Of a stretch of 6,699 nt of DNA, positions 1 to 5,613 are shown piece by piece. The notes under the pieces are model-generated. The model did not search any database. It saw only the letters and a list, made by a program, of their open reading frames with translations, and was not told the origin of the DNA. A program made the position numbers and the translations under genes. The stretch is from Bacteroidales bacterium. Its GTDB lineage: Bacteria; Bacteroidota; Bacteroidia; Bacteroidales; WCHB1-69. Numbering within the stretch: position 1 is the stretch's first letter; each line of letters opens with the position of its first letter. The stretch lies in assembly GCA_017618435.1 (NCBI GenBank), contig JAFZUH010000184.1, positions 1-6,699 on the forward strand, in the 5' to 3' direction.

Positions 1-382
1 GATTGAAATGCCGCAATTGCATATTGCTGAAAATAGGCAAAGAAATATCCATTTTCAACAGATAAACCACAAAAAACCAAAGCAGAATAAACAGCAGAAT
101 AATTCCTTCCACCTTGTGTTTTTTGAGATAAGCCCTACTATGACGGTTAAAAACGGTTAATACACAAAATTTCAACGCATAAAACAACAAACTGCAATGA
201 ATAACAGTGTTGCAAAAGGTTGCGGAAAAAGTTGTTTGCGAAAATCCGTAAAAATAAACAATAACTCCCATTGCAAACAGGGAAACAAACATGTTTATCC
301 AACGGAAACAAGTGTGAATGGGAGAAATATAATCCCAAATCAGCAATTTAATCTTTTCCCTTATTCTGTAAAAAAACGACAT
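1..382 (-). CDS. trkH: TrkH-family K+ transporter membrane subunit, N-terminal fragment
   Basis: An open frame reads leftward from the ATG at 380-382 to the window edge without a stop, giving 127 codons (start MSFFYRIREK); the C-terminal part lies outside. Three hydrophobic segments are visible at about residues 31-47, 60-77 and 93-110, separated by short basic stretches (for example RHSRAYLKKHK at 80-90). This fits the extra membrane helices that precede the pore domain in Bacteroidota TrkH proteins of about 600 residues. The K+ selectivity-filter loops are not in the fragment, so identity rests partly on context: it starts 35 bases after the stop of a KtrA-type regulatory subunit on the same strand, the usual partner gene. 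Role inferred: ion-conducting subunit of a Trk/Ktr K+ uptake system in the inner membrane. Another polytopic membrane protein cannot be fully excluded. Confidence 0.75.
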   Translation of the reverse strand, partial: MSFFYRIREKIKLLIWDYISPIHTCFRWINMFVSLFAMGVIVYFYGFSQTTFSATFCNTVIHCSLLFYALKFCVLTVFNRHSRAYLKKHKVEGIILLFILLWFFVVYLLKMDISLPIFSNMQLRHFN

Positions 383-417
383 CGTTATTTTTTTCTATTA
401 CTCTTGTAGCAGAAAAA

Positions 418-1113
418 TCAATTGTTTATTTCCACAAATTTTTCAATATCACGATTTTTTCCGAACAACACCAACGTGTCTTTTTCCTGAATAATGGTTT
501 TGGTGTCAGGTACACCGATAACGTGCTGTTCATGAACATCTTTTCCGCTTTTTTGTTCTGTAAAATCGCGTTTTATGGTAATCAGACTCAATTTGTATTT
601 GTCGCGGAGGTCTATTTTCCCCAATGTAAGCCCACATATCAATTTGGGTGCAAGTACTTCCATAACACAATAGTCATCAGACAAATCAAGATAGGAAATC
701 ATGTTTGGATTCAATAATCTTCTTGCCAAAGTTTTGCCGGCTTCATCTTCGGGCGAAAGTATTTCCGTAATACCCATTTTTTCAAGTATCATACGTTGAT
801 TGTGTCCCAACGCCCGACAAACTATCCGTTTGATACCCAAATCCATCAAAACAGCGGCACAGAGCAAACGCTGTTCAAAATTGGAACCGATGGCAATGAT
901 TACCACATCAAAAATAAGAATATCCTGCGACAGCAAGGCCCTTTTGTCTGTCGCATCTAATGTTACGGCATACGAAACTTCATCGCTTATTTGGTCTATC
1001 CGTTCATAATTGGTGTCTATTACCATCACCTCCGCTCCCTTGCGGGACAAACTTAAGGCTATTGCCCGACCAAAATTGCCTATACCTATTACTGCAAATT
1101 TTTCTGCACTCAT
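418..1113 (-). CDS. ktrA: KtrA/TrkA-type K+ uptake regulatory subunit (RCK domains)
   Basis: A 231-residue cytoplasmic gating subunit for a TrkH/KtrB K+ channel. Residues 5-125 form an RCK_N (Rossmann) domain: the glycine motif GIGNFG is at 10-15 and the acidic residue ending beta-2 is D33 in VMVID, as expected for adenine-nucleotide binding (ATP/ADP or NADH in this family). Residues about 140-228 match an RCK_C (TrkA_C) domain. One RCK_N/RCK_C pair of about 230 residues is the KtrA layout, unlike the doubled TrkA of Escherichia coli, although such genes are often labelled trkA. The frame is open upstream to 1206, but the ATG at 1111-1113 is chosen because it gives the family N-terminus and because a promoter (-7 box at 1134-1141) lies inside the longer version. 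The trkH-like gene follows after 35 bases, so the two are probably cotranscribed. Confidence 0.93.
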   Translation of the reverse strand: MSAEKFAVIGIGNFGRAIALSLSRKGAEVMVIDTNYERIDQISDEVSYAVTLDATDKRALLSQDILIFDVVIIAIGSNFEQRLLCAAVLMDLGIKRIVCRALGHNQRMILEKMGITEILSPEDEAGKTLARRLLNPNMISYLDLSDDYCVMEVLAPKLICGLTLGKIDLRDKYKLSLITIKRDFTEQKSGKDVHEQHVIGVPDTKTIIQEKDTLVLFGKNRDIEKFVEINN

Positions 1114-1133
1114 CTCTTTATTTTTCAAACCTG

Positions 1134-1162
1134 CAAATGTACGTATTTTTTCCACATGCAAA
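1134..1162 (-). promoter_or_regulatory. Leftward promoter of ktrA-trkH
   Basis: On the minus strand TACATTTG (1134-1141) fits the Bacteroidota -7 consensus TAnnTTTG. A TTTG at 1159-1162 could be the -33 box, though the 17-base spacer is shorter than the usual 19-21. Transcription would start near 1127, leaving a leader of about 14 bases before the ATG at 1113. This supports the shorter ktrA start. Confidence 0.55.
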
Positions 1163-1216
1163 TTAAAAAAAATGAATTTTGTCTCCAATATAGATTCAAC
1201 AAACAAAGTTTTGTGT

Positions 1217-1224
1217 TACCTTTG
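1217..1224 (+). promoter_or_regulatory. -7 box of the hydE promoter
   Basis: TACCTTTG, followed by CAC, is a strong match to the Bacteroidota -7 element. It lies 23 bases before the hydE ATG, giving a very short leader. No clear TTTG is found at the expected -33 distance, so only the -7 box is called. The promoter sits back to back with that of ktrA. Confidence 0.6.
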
Positions 1225-1247
1225 CACAATAAGTTTTTGAAAAAACA

Positions 1248-2294
1248 ATGATTAAATCGTTAATAAATACTCTTGAACGACAACATATTTTAGATAAATC
1301 AGAATTTGTTGAACTGATAAAAAATTTTGAAAATCAAGAAATTAGTGATTATCTGTTTGAAAAAGCCGTTGCCATACGCCAAAAACATTACGGCAATGCC
1401 GTTTATGTACGCGGATTGATAGAAATAAGCAACCATTGCCGCAACAATTGTTATTATTGCGGATTGCGGGCGGAAAATAAAAAAATTGAACGTTACCGCC
1501 TTGACAAAGAAACTATTCTTGCTTGTTGCGAAGAGGGTTACAACTTGGGATTCAGAACTTTTGTGCTTCAAGGTGGCGAAGACAGGTTTTATACCGAAAC
1601 AATGTTGATAGACATTGTCTCTTCCATTCGCAAGGCTTATCCCGATTGTGCTATAACTTTGTCTTTGGGAGAAATGTCATACGAAACGTATCTTGCTTTG
1701 TATCAGGCCGGAGCAAACAGATACTTGTTGCGGCACGAAACAGCCAATGCCGACCATTATGCCCTTTTGCATCCGGTTCAACTGTCTGAAAAAAACAGAA
1801 AACAATGTTTGGAAAACCTGAAAAAAATTGGTTATCAAGTCGGGACAGGCTTTATGGTTGGTTCTCCTTTTCAAACGTTTGAACATTTGGCCGAAGACCT
1901 TCTGTATATTGCCCGACTGCAACCGCAAATGGTGGGGATAGGTCCTTTTATTCCCCATCATCAAACGCCTTTTGCCGATAAAGAAAAAGGAAGTGTACAA
2001 TTGACATTGTTTTTGTTGTCAATACTCCGATTGATGTTGCCGACCGTACTGTTGCCCTCAACGACAGCCTTGGGTACACTGGACCCTCAAGGAAGAGAAA
2101 AAGGCATTTTGGCAGGAGCAAATGTAGTAATGCCCAATCTGTCGCCTGTGGCTGTCAGAAAAAAATATGAAATCTACGACAACAAAATCTGCACAGGCGA
2201 AGAAGCCGCCGAATGTAAATTCTGTCTGCATAGAAGAATGGAATCTATTGGATACCAAATAGTTGTTGATAGGGGAGATGCGAAAACAAAATAA
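1248..2294 (+). CDS. hydE: [FeFe] hydrogenase H-cluster radical SAM maturase HydE
   Basis: A 348-residue radical SAM enzyme, full length for HydE, which helps build the dithiolate-bridged diiron subcluster of [FeFe] hydrogenases together with HydG and HydF. The SAM-binding cluster motif CX3CX2C is C64, C68, C71 (CRNNCYYC), followed by GLRAENKKIERYRL, typical of HydE rather than BioB or PylB. The LQGGED segment at 108-112 and the STTALGT and MPNLSP segments at 271-300 are also HydE-like. Near the C-terminus C315, C323 and C326 reproduce the CX7CX2C spacing of the accessory cluster site known from Thermotoga maritima HydE; many homologues lack it. The ATG at 1248 is the first after a good -7 box. 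The gene stands alone between the K+ operon and holA; hydF, hydG and hydrogenase genes must be elsewhere. It implies an anaerobe with H2 metabolism. Confidence 0.93.
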   Translation: MIKSLINTLERQHILDKSEFVELIKNFENQEISDYLFEKAVAIRQKHYGNAVYVRGLIEISNHCRNNCYYCGLRAENKKIERYRLDKETILACCEEGYNLGFRTFVLQGGEDRFYTETMLIDIVSSIRKAYPDCAITLSLGEMSYETYLALYQAGANRYLLRHETANADHYALLHPVQLSEKNRKQCLENLKKIGYQVGTGFMVGSPFQTFEHLAEDLLYIARLQPQMVGIGPFIPHHQTPFADKEKGSVQLTLFLLSILRLMLPTVLLPSTTALGTLDPQGREKGILAGANVVMPNLSPVAVRKKYEIYDNKICTGEEAAECKFCLHRRMESIGYQIVVDRGDAKTK

Positions 2295-2324
2295 CTTGCT
2301 CCCGTTTTTGTTTGTTTTCACAAA

Positions 2325-3359
2325 CTAAACAGCAAAAATTTTCACTGTCAATTCTTTAAGTAATGTTATTTCATCTTCCTGACAGCCGTTGGCACCCTTG
2401 CCCAACAAATCATATTGCCTTATATAATGCAGAATATGTATGATTTTTGGCAATGGATAGGTATGTATCGCCATTTTATAAGCACTATAGTCTGTCCAAA
2501 ACACCCCTAATCTTTTTAAAATTTCATTTTGTTCATTTTCGCCTGCCGACAATCTTTCCGGAGTGAAATAATATTGCAAAAGCCGATAAAACACATTGAA
2601 AACATTGATAAAAGAAGTTGTTTTAATCAATTTTCCGGGATTGTTTTCAAAATAATCTATAATGGCAAAGGCTTTGTTGCCGTCTTTCATCAAAATGGAT
2701 TTTGTCAATTCAAAAATATTATATTCTCTGCTGATACCGATATATTTTTCTATCATTTTGGTATCTATGGTTTTGCCGTCAGCAGCAACCGTTATCAGTT
2801 TGTCCAATTCGTTGTTGATACGCGACAAGTCATTGCCGACATGTGCGATTAGCAAATCTATTTCACGATTTCCGATATTCAATTTTTTTTCTTTTGCCAA
2901 AGCAAGCACATGGGGAGCGAGTTTGTTGTCATAGATTCTTTCAGAGCGGAATACCAATCCTTTTTTTACTATCTCTTTATAAACGGCCAATTTGCCGTTT
3001 AGTTTTTCCCCATCTGTAAAAGAAAGCACCAAAATTGTTTGTTGTTGGGGATTTTGGGCATAGGGGAGCAGTTCTTCTATTTTTTTGTTCAATCCTTGTG
3101 CTTCACGAACAATGATTAAACGTTTTGAACCCATCATGGGGAACTGCTTGGAAGCATCAATAATCTGATTGACCGTTGTGTCTTTGCCATAAAACAACTG
3201 AAAATCAAAATCTTTTTCTTCTTCTGTTTCAAAAAACGTATCTTGTATGGCTTTTGTCAGTTTTTCCACATAAAAAGGTTCGTCACCTTCCAACAAAACA
3301 ATAGGGGCGTATTGTTTTTCTTTTATTCTTTGGGATAGATTAGCGAAATCAACTACCAT
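2325..3359 (-). CDS. holA: DNA polymerase III subunit delta
   Basis: A 344-residue protein of normal length for HolA, the delta subunit of the clamp loader, which opens the beta sliding clamp for loading onto primed DNA. The N-terminal AAA+-like fold is recognisable from the APIVLLEGDEPFYVEKL segment (residues 18-34), the PMMGSKRLIIVREAQ segment (around 74-88) and a strand-like TILVLSF segment. As in other delta proteins, no Walker A or B ATPase motif is seen. The middle part contains VGNDLSRINNELDKL (from about residue 174), the most typical HolA signature, and the C-terminal collar region is helical. The start ATG (3357-3359) overlaps the dapA stop by 7 bases, so it is probably translationally coupled to dapA. 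It converges with hydE; only 30 bases separate the two stops, with no convincing terminator. Confidence 0.92.
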   Translation of the reverse strand: MVVDFANLSQRIKEKQYAPIVLLEGDEPFYVEKLTKAIQDTFFETEEEKDFDFQLFYGKDTTVNQIIDASKQFPMMGSKRLIIVREAQGLNKKIEELLPYAQNPQQQTILVLSFTDGEKLNGKLAVYKEIVKKGLVFRSERIYDNKLAPHVLALAKEKKLNIGNREIDLLIAHVGNDLSRINNELDKLITVAADGKTIDTKMIEKYIGISREYNIFELTKSILMKDGNKAFAIIDYFENNPGKLIKTTSFINVFNVFYRLLQYYFTPERLSAGENEQNEILKRLGVFWTDYSAYKMAIHTYPLPKIIHILHYIRQYDLLGKGANGCQEDEITLLKELTVKIFAV

Positions 3360-4231
3360 TGTTCAAGCAATTTTTCAATTAAATCCAATGTGGAGTCCTT
3401 TACCGGAGACAAAGGCAAACGTACCTGATTGTCTATCAAACCCTGTTTGAACAAAAAAGCCTTTATTCCGGAAGGATTTCCATCCATAAAACAGGCGTTT
3501 GTTATGTCCAGCAAGCGATAATGTATTTGTCTTGCTTTATTGAAATCTCCTCTGCCTGCTGCATTTACCATTTCAACAACGGCTGTCGGGAATGCATTGG
3601 CAACCACAGAAATAACACCTTGTACACCGCAAGCCATCAAGGCCAACGTTAAAGCATCATCGCCGGAGATAACCGAAAAACCTTCAGGACATTGATGCAG
3701 AATATGCATAATCTGTCCCATATTGCCCGAAGCCTCTTTTATACCAATAACATTGGGCAAATGATTGGCCATATACAATGTTGTTTCGGCTTCTATGTTT
3801 ACACCTGTTCGGGAAGGCACATTATAAAGAATGACAGGACGTGGACTTTGGCTTGAAATAGATTCATAATGTCCTATCAAACCTCTTTGCTGCGGTCGGT
3901 TGTAATAGGGTGTTACCGACAAAATGGCTGCAATTTGTGAAAAATCAAACAAATGAAACTGTTCTTTTACTTCAATAGGATTGTTGCAACCGATACCCAC
4001 GACAATAGGTACCCGTTTGTTGTTTTGTTCCACAATGGTTTCCAAAACCTGTTTGCGTTCTGCAAACGACAGCGTAGGGGTTTCGGCTGTTGTGCCTAAA
4101 GCGACCAAATAATCGACACCACCTTTTATAACAGTGTCCACTACGTTGGCAAGACTTTCAAAATCTATGCTTCCATCTGCTTTGAATGGAGTAACCAAAG
4201 CAACACCCGTACCCGATAAAATACTTTTCAT
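3353..4231 (-). CDS. dapA: 4-hydroxy-tetrahydrodipicolinate synthase
   Basis: A 292-residue TIM-barrel aldolase, standard length for DapA, which condenses pyruvate with aspartate semialdehyde in the first committed step to diaminopimelate (cell wall) and lysine. The active site is complete: GTTAE at 46-50 (T47/T48), SVTPYYN at 105-111 (Y110), YNVPSRTG at 136-143 (Y136 and R141), and the Schiff-base lysine K165 in GIKEASG. ISGDDAL at 188-194 and VVANAFP at 209-215 are also family segments. The ATG at 4229-4231 lies about 20 bases downstream of a consensus-like promoter. dapA is the first gene of the pair and its last bases overlap holA. No T-box or lysine riboswitch was recognised in the very short leader. 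Confidence 0.96.
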   Translation of the reverse strand: MKSILSGTGVALVTPFKADGSIDFESLANVVDTVIKGGVDYLVALGTTAETPTLSFAERKQVLETIVEQNNKRVPIVVGIGCNNPIEVKEQFHLFDFSQIAAILSVTPYYNRPQQRGLIGHYESISSQSPRPVILYNVPSRTGVNIEAETTLYMANHLPNVIGIKEASGNMGQIMHILHQCPEGFSVISGDDALTLALMACGVQGVISVVANAFPTAVVEMVNAAGRGDFNKARQIHYRLLDITNACFMDGNPSGIKAFLFKQGLIDNQVRLPLSPVKDSTLDLIEKLLEQW

Positions 4232-4252
4232 TTATATGATTTTTTCTAATTA

Positions 4253-4284
4253 CAAAAATACAACATTTTTTAACACAAAACAAA
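4253..4284 (-). promoter_or_regulatory. Leftward promoter of dapA-holA
   Basis: On the minus strand TTTG (4281-4284) is followed after exactly 20 bases by TATTTTTG (4253-4260), matching the TTTG-N19-21-TAnnTTTG pattern of the Bacteroidota housekeeping sigma factor. The start point would fall near 4246, giving a leader of about 15 bases. A second TTTG at 4276-4279 gives a less suitable 15-base spacer. Confidence 0.65.
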
Positions 4285-4336
4285 AAATAATTTATAGGCG
4301 AAATTTATAAATTTTCATTTCTCAACTAAAAAGTTG

Positions 4337-4344
4337 TATCTTTG
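4337..4344 (+). promoter_or_regulatory. Rightward -7 box, candidate promoter for the 4748 operon
   Basis: TATCTTTG followed by CA is a good Bacteroidota -7 element. At the -33 distance there is only TTTT (4312-4315), a partial match. It is the only convincing rightward -7 box found between here and the ATG at 4748. If it is used, the mRNA would start near 4350, at the base of the 4351-4375 hairpin, and would have a leader of about 400 nt containing the large inverted repeat. Confidence 0.4.
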
Positions 4345-4345
4345 C

Positions 4346-4375
4346 AAAAAATAAGGTATGTGATTCATACCTTAT
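4346..4375 (-). terminator. Perfect 10-bp hairpin with T-run, leftward intrinsic terminator candidate
   Basis: ATAAGGTATG (4351-4360) and CATACCTTAT (4366-4375) are perfectly complementary around a 5-base loop. Read leftward, the stem is followed at once by five further T residues (plus-strand A at 4346-4350), the layout of an intrinsic terminator. The stem is only 30% GC, so efficiency may be modest. It ends no recognised large gene; the only leftward unit it could close is the one starting from the promoter at 4585-4617. It could equally be an operator or 5'-end hairpin for the rightward promoter next to it. Confidence 0.45.
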
Positions 4376-4396
4376 ATTTAATATTGTATAAAATGA

Positions 4397-4546
4397 TTAA
4401 AAAGTAAAAAATATACTGCCTATGATGAAATAAAAAATAAGGTAAAAACATAATATATAGCGTTTTAGCTTACATTCTTGGGTCTTGAAAAGCCGGACAC
4501 TTTGAAAGACAAATTTGTAAACCAAGGTACGAGCCGAAATGCTCAT
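4397..4546 (-). CDS. Possible 49-residue membrane peptide
   Basis: A leftward frame from ATG (4544-4546) to TAA (4397-4399) begins MSISARTLVYK and ends in a hydrophobic segment of about 20 residues (from about Y30, rich in F, I, L and Y) after the basic KLKR. It lies about 31 bases downstream of the predicted start point of the leftward promoter, and a hairpin terminator candidate follows its stop by 21 bases. The frame is open upstream but without a better ATG. I do not recognise the product. An A-rich plus strand gives such hydrophobic translations by chance, and part of the frame is made of the inverted repeat arm, so this may be noise or a non-coding RNA instead. Confidence 0.2.
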   Translation of the reverse strand: MSISARTLVYKFVFQSVRLFKTQECKLKRYILCFYLIFYFIIGSIFFTF

Positions 4547-4633
4547 GCGAAAAGCGTGGGCTTTGTTCTCATAGATTTGGTTTACAAAGGTAGTCCGGTA
4601 AATCCTCAAGACCCAAATTGAAGCGAAAATAGC
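4460..4633. repeat. Large nested imperfect inverted repeat
   Basis: Two arms pair in the same order over about 174 bases. From outside in: GCTT (4468-4471) with AAGC (4621-4624), flanked by TTTT/AAAA; TTGGGTCTTGA (4478-4488) with TCAAGACCCAA (4606-4616), 11 bp perfect; CCGGAC (4493-4498) with GTCCGG (4593-4598); TTTGTAAACCAA (4514-4525) with TTGGTTTACAAA (4577-4588), 12 bp perfect; and a tip stem GCTCATGC (4541-4548) with GCGTGGGC (4554-4561) around GAAAA, with two G-U pairs. The left arm carries roughly 13 extra bases between the third and fourth blocks. The collinear blocks suggest one ancient inverted duplication, a MITE-like element, or a structured RNA. No transposase and no clear target-site duplication were seen. 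Confidence 0.75.
4585..4617 (-). promoter_or_regulatory. Leftward promoter within the inverted repeat
   Basis: On the minus strand TTTG (4614-4617) precedes TACCTTTG (4585-4592) by 21 bases, a full match to the Bacteroidota promoter pattern and among the best in the window. Transcription would start near 4578 and run toward dapA. The equivalent place in the left arm of the inverted repeat has CACTTTG without the TA, so only one arm is promoter-like. No experimental evidence is available. Confidence 0.45.
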
Positions 4634-4646
4634 ACCACGCTATTTT
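4626..4646 (+). terminator. 8-bp hairpin in the leader, weak terminator-like
   Basis: AAAATAGC (4626-4633) pairs perfectly with GCTATTTT (4639-4646) around ACCAC. The stem has few GC pairs and only one extra T follows, so it is a weak terminator at best. Its left half is also the outermost right arm of the large inverted repeat, so the two folds exclude each other. Confidence 0.3.
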
Positions 4647-4667
4647 TATGTGCCACAATAAAGAATC

Positions 4668-4710
4668 AAAATCCGGTGCTAAAACATACGGAGAAAGCCG
4701 AAAATCCGGT
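4668..4710 (+). repeat. 10-base direct repeat AAAATCCGGT
   Basis: AAAATCCGGT occurs at 4668-4677 and again at 4701-4710, start points 33 bases apart, in the leader just before the 4748 gene. A related TCCGGTAAA also occurs at 4594-4602 in the inverted repeat and at 4704-4712. This could be a protein-binding site pair or a remnant of local duplication; function is unknown. Confidence 0.4.
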
Positions 4711-4747
4711 AAAGAGTAGGCACTATTTTAAAAATTTTTTAATTTAT

Positions 4748-5536
4748 ATGAAAAACATAGTATTTTTGGCTGTAATATCAGCCTTAATGATGGTGGCAGT
4801 GCCCACACAAGCACAAACCAGAAAAGACAAAAAAGCCGCAGCAAAACAAGCATGGCAACAACAAAACCAACAACAACAGGAAGAAGCCAAATTGTTGCAC
4901 GAACTGAAAATGGACAGCCTTCGCAATGCCCAAAAGGTAGCCGCAGACAAAGCCGCCAAAGAAGAGGCTGACCGTCGCCAACAAGAAGCGGAAGCCAAGG
5001 CTAAACAGAAAAAAGCAGAAGCAGAAGCCGCTTTGCAAGAAAAAGAATTTAACGAACCTTGCATGGAATTTGAAAGTACGGCCAATTTGATTCGTGCTCG
5101 CGGTATCGGTGAAGATTTTGAACAACAAATGTCGGTAGAGGCTGCACGTTCGGCTGCCATTGAAGAATTGGGGTCTCAAATATCAACACAAATACAAGCC
5201 CTAATGATGAACTACAGAAAATCTATCCGTCAAAACTTGAAAAAAGAATCCTTAAGACGTATTGAAGGTTTGACTATGACCGCTGTGGACCAAAATACAG
5301 GTTATCGCATTGCGTGCAGAAAAACAATGACATACGAACAAAACGGCGAAAGAATTTTCAAAACTTATATGGTTGTCGAATTGGGTGAAGATATGCTGTT
5401 GAAACCTATTTATGACAGCATTCAAAAAGATGATGAGTTGAAAATAGACCAAGATTATAAAGCCTTCAAAAAAGAATTTGACGAACATTTCAAAAACAAA
5501 TCTGCAGAGTCTCTTCAGGAGATTATCAATCAATAA
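4748..5536 (+). CDS. Exported LPP20-like protein with coiled-coil N-terminus
   Basis: A 262-residue protein. Residues 1-22 are a signal peptide (MKN, then a hydrophobic core, then PTQA with likely cleavage after A22). No lipobox cysteine is seen, so it is probably soluble periplasmic rather than lipid-anchored. Residues about 24-100 are rich in K, Q, E and A, with a QQQNQQQQ-type run and alanine/glutamate heptad-like stretches, a likely coiled coil. From about residue 105 a conserved domain begins with ESTANLIRARGIGEDFEQQ and the helix EAARSAAIEELGSQIS, the pattern of LPP20-type lipoprotein domains, followed by a strand-rich part with YMVVELGEDML. The frame is open back to a GTG at 4676, but the ATG at 4748 gives a proper signal peptide and is preferred. 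It is followed 77 bases later by the CsgG-like/FGE gene, probably in one operon. Exact function is unknown; the LPP20 call is by pattern and moderately sure. Confidence 0.85.
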   Translation: MKNIVFLAVISALMMVAVPTQAQTRKDKKAAAKQAWQQQNQQQQEEAKLLHELKMDSLRNAQKVAADKAAKEEADRRQQEAEAKAKQKKAEAEAALQEKEFNEPCMEFESTANLIRARGIGEDFEQQMSVEAARSAAIEELGSQISTQIQALMMNYRKSIRQNLKKESLRRIEGLTMTAVDQNTGYRIACRKTMTYEQNGERIFKTYMVVELGEDMLLKPIYDSIQKDDELKIDQDYKAFKKEFDEHFKNKSAESLQEIINQ

Positions 5537-5562
5537 TTACGCTAATATAAAGTTATATTTAC

Positions 5563-5591
5563 ATTGGCGGAATGGAACAAATTCCGCCAAT
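5563..5591 (+). other. Perfect 11-bp intergenic hairpin
   Basis: ATTGGCGGAAT (5563-5573) and ATTCCGCCAAT (5581-5591) are perfectly complementary around a 7-base loop, with a GC-rich core. It lies in the 77-base gap between the LPP20-like gene and the CsgG/FGE gene. There is no T-run on either side, so a classical terminator is unlikely. It may stabilise or process the mRNA, partly terminate it, or bind a protein. Confidence 0.6.
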
Positions 5592-5613
5592 TATACTGAT
5601 AATATCATATATA

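Larger units (their letters stand above)
4232..4747. other. 516-base intergenic region rich in structure
   Basis: From left to right this gap holds the leftward dapA promoter, a rightward -7 box, a perfect hairpin that reads as a leftward terminator, a leftward 49-codon frame, a large nested inverted repeat, a leftward promoter within its right arm, a second hairpin and a 10-base direct repeat. It separates divergent operons. No known riboswitch, tRNA or standard small RNA was recognised. It is much longer than the other gaps in the window (30, 35, 77 and 134 bases). Confidence 0.7.

Noticed and set aside
147..338. Leftward 63-residue frame
   Set aside because: It overlaps the trkH-like fragment in another frame; the trkH-like frame is open to the edge, hydrophobic in the right pattern and next to ktrA.
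1114..1206. N-terminal extension of ktrA by 31 residues
   Set aside because: It lies upstream of the Rossmann start expected for the family and contains the ktrA -7 box.
2282..2325. Terminator between convergent hydE and holA
   Set aside because: GAAAACAAA (2282-2290) pairs with TTTGTTTTC (2311-2319), but the stem is nearly all A/T, the loop is 20 bases and no T-run follows on either strand. A GTTTG/CAAAC stem at 2310-2325 is too short.
4572..4579. TAGATTTG as a rightward promoter
   Set aside because: It matches TAnnTTTG but no TTTG lies about 20 bases upstream, and it sits within a stem of the inverted repeat.
4676..4747. N-terminal extension of the LPP20-like gene from a GTG at 4676
   Set aside because: The ATG at 4748 starts a textbook signal peptide; the extension would bury it and contains part of the 10-base direct repeat.
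4744..5179. Leftward frames of 138 and 131 residues under the LPP20-like gene
   Set aside because: They are cysteine-, serine- and phenylalanine-rich translations of the alanine/glutamine/lysine-rich coding strand, with no leader or family resemblance.
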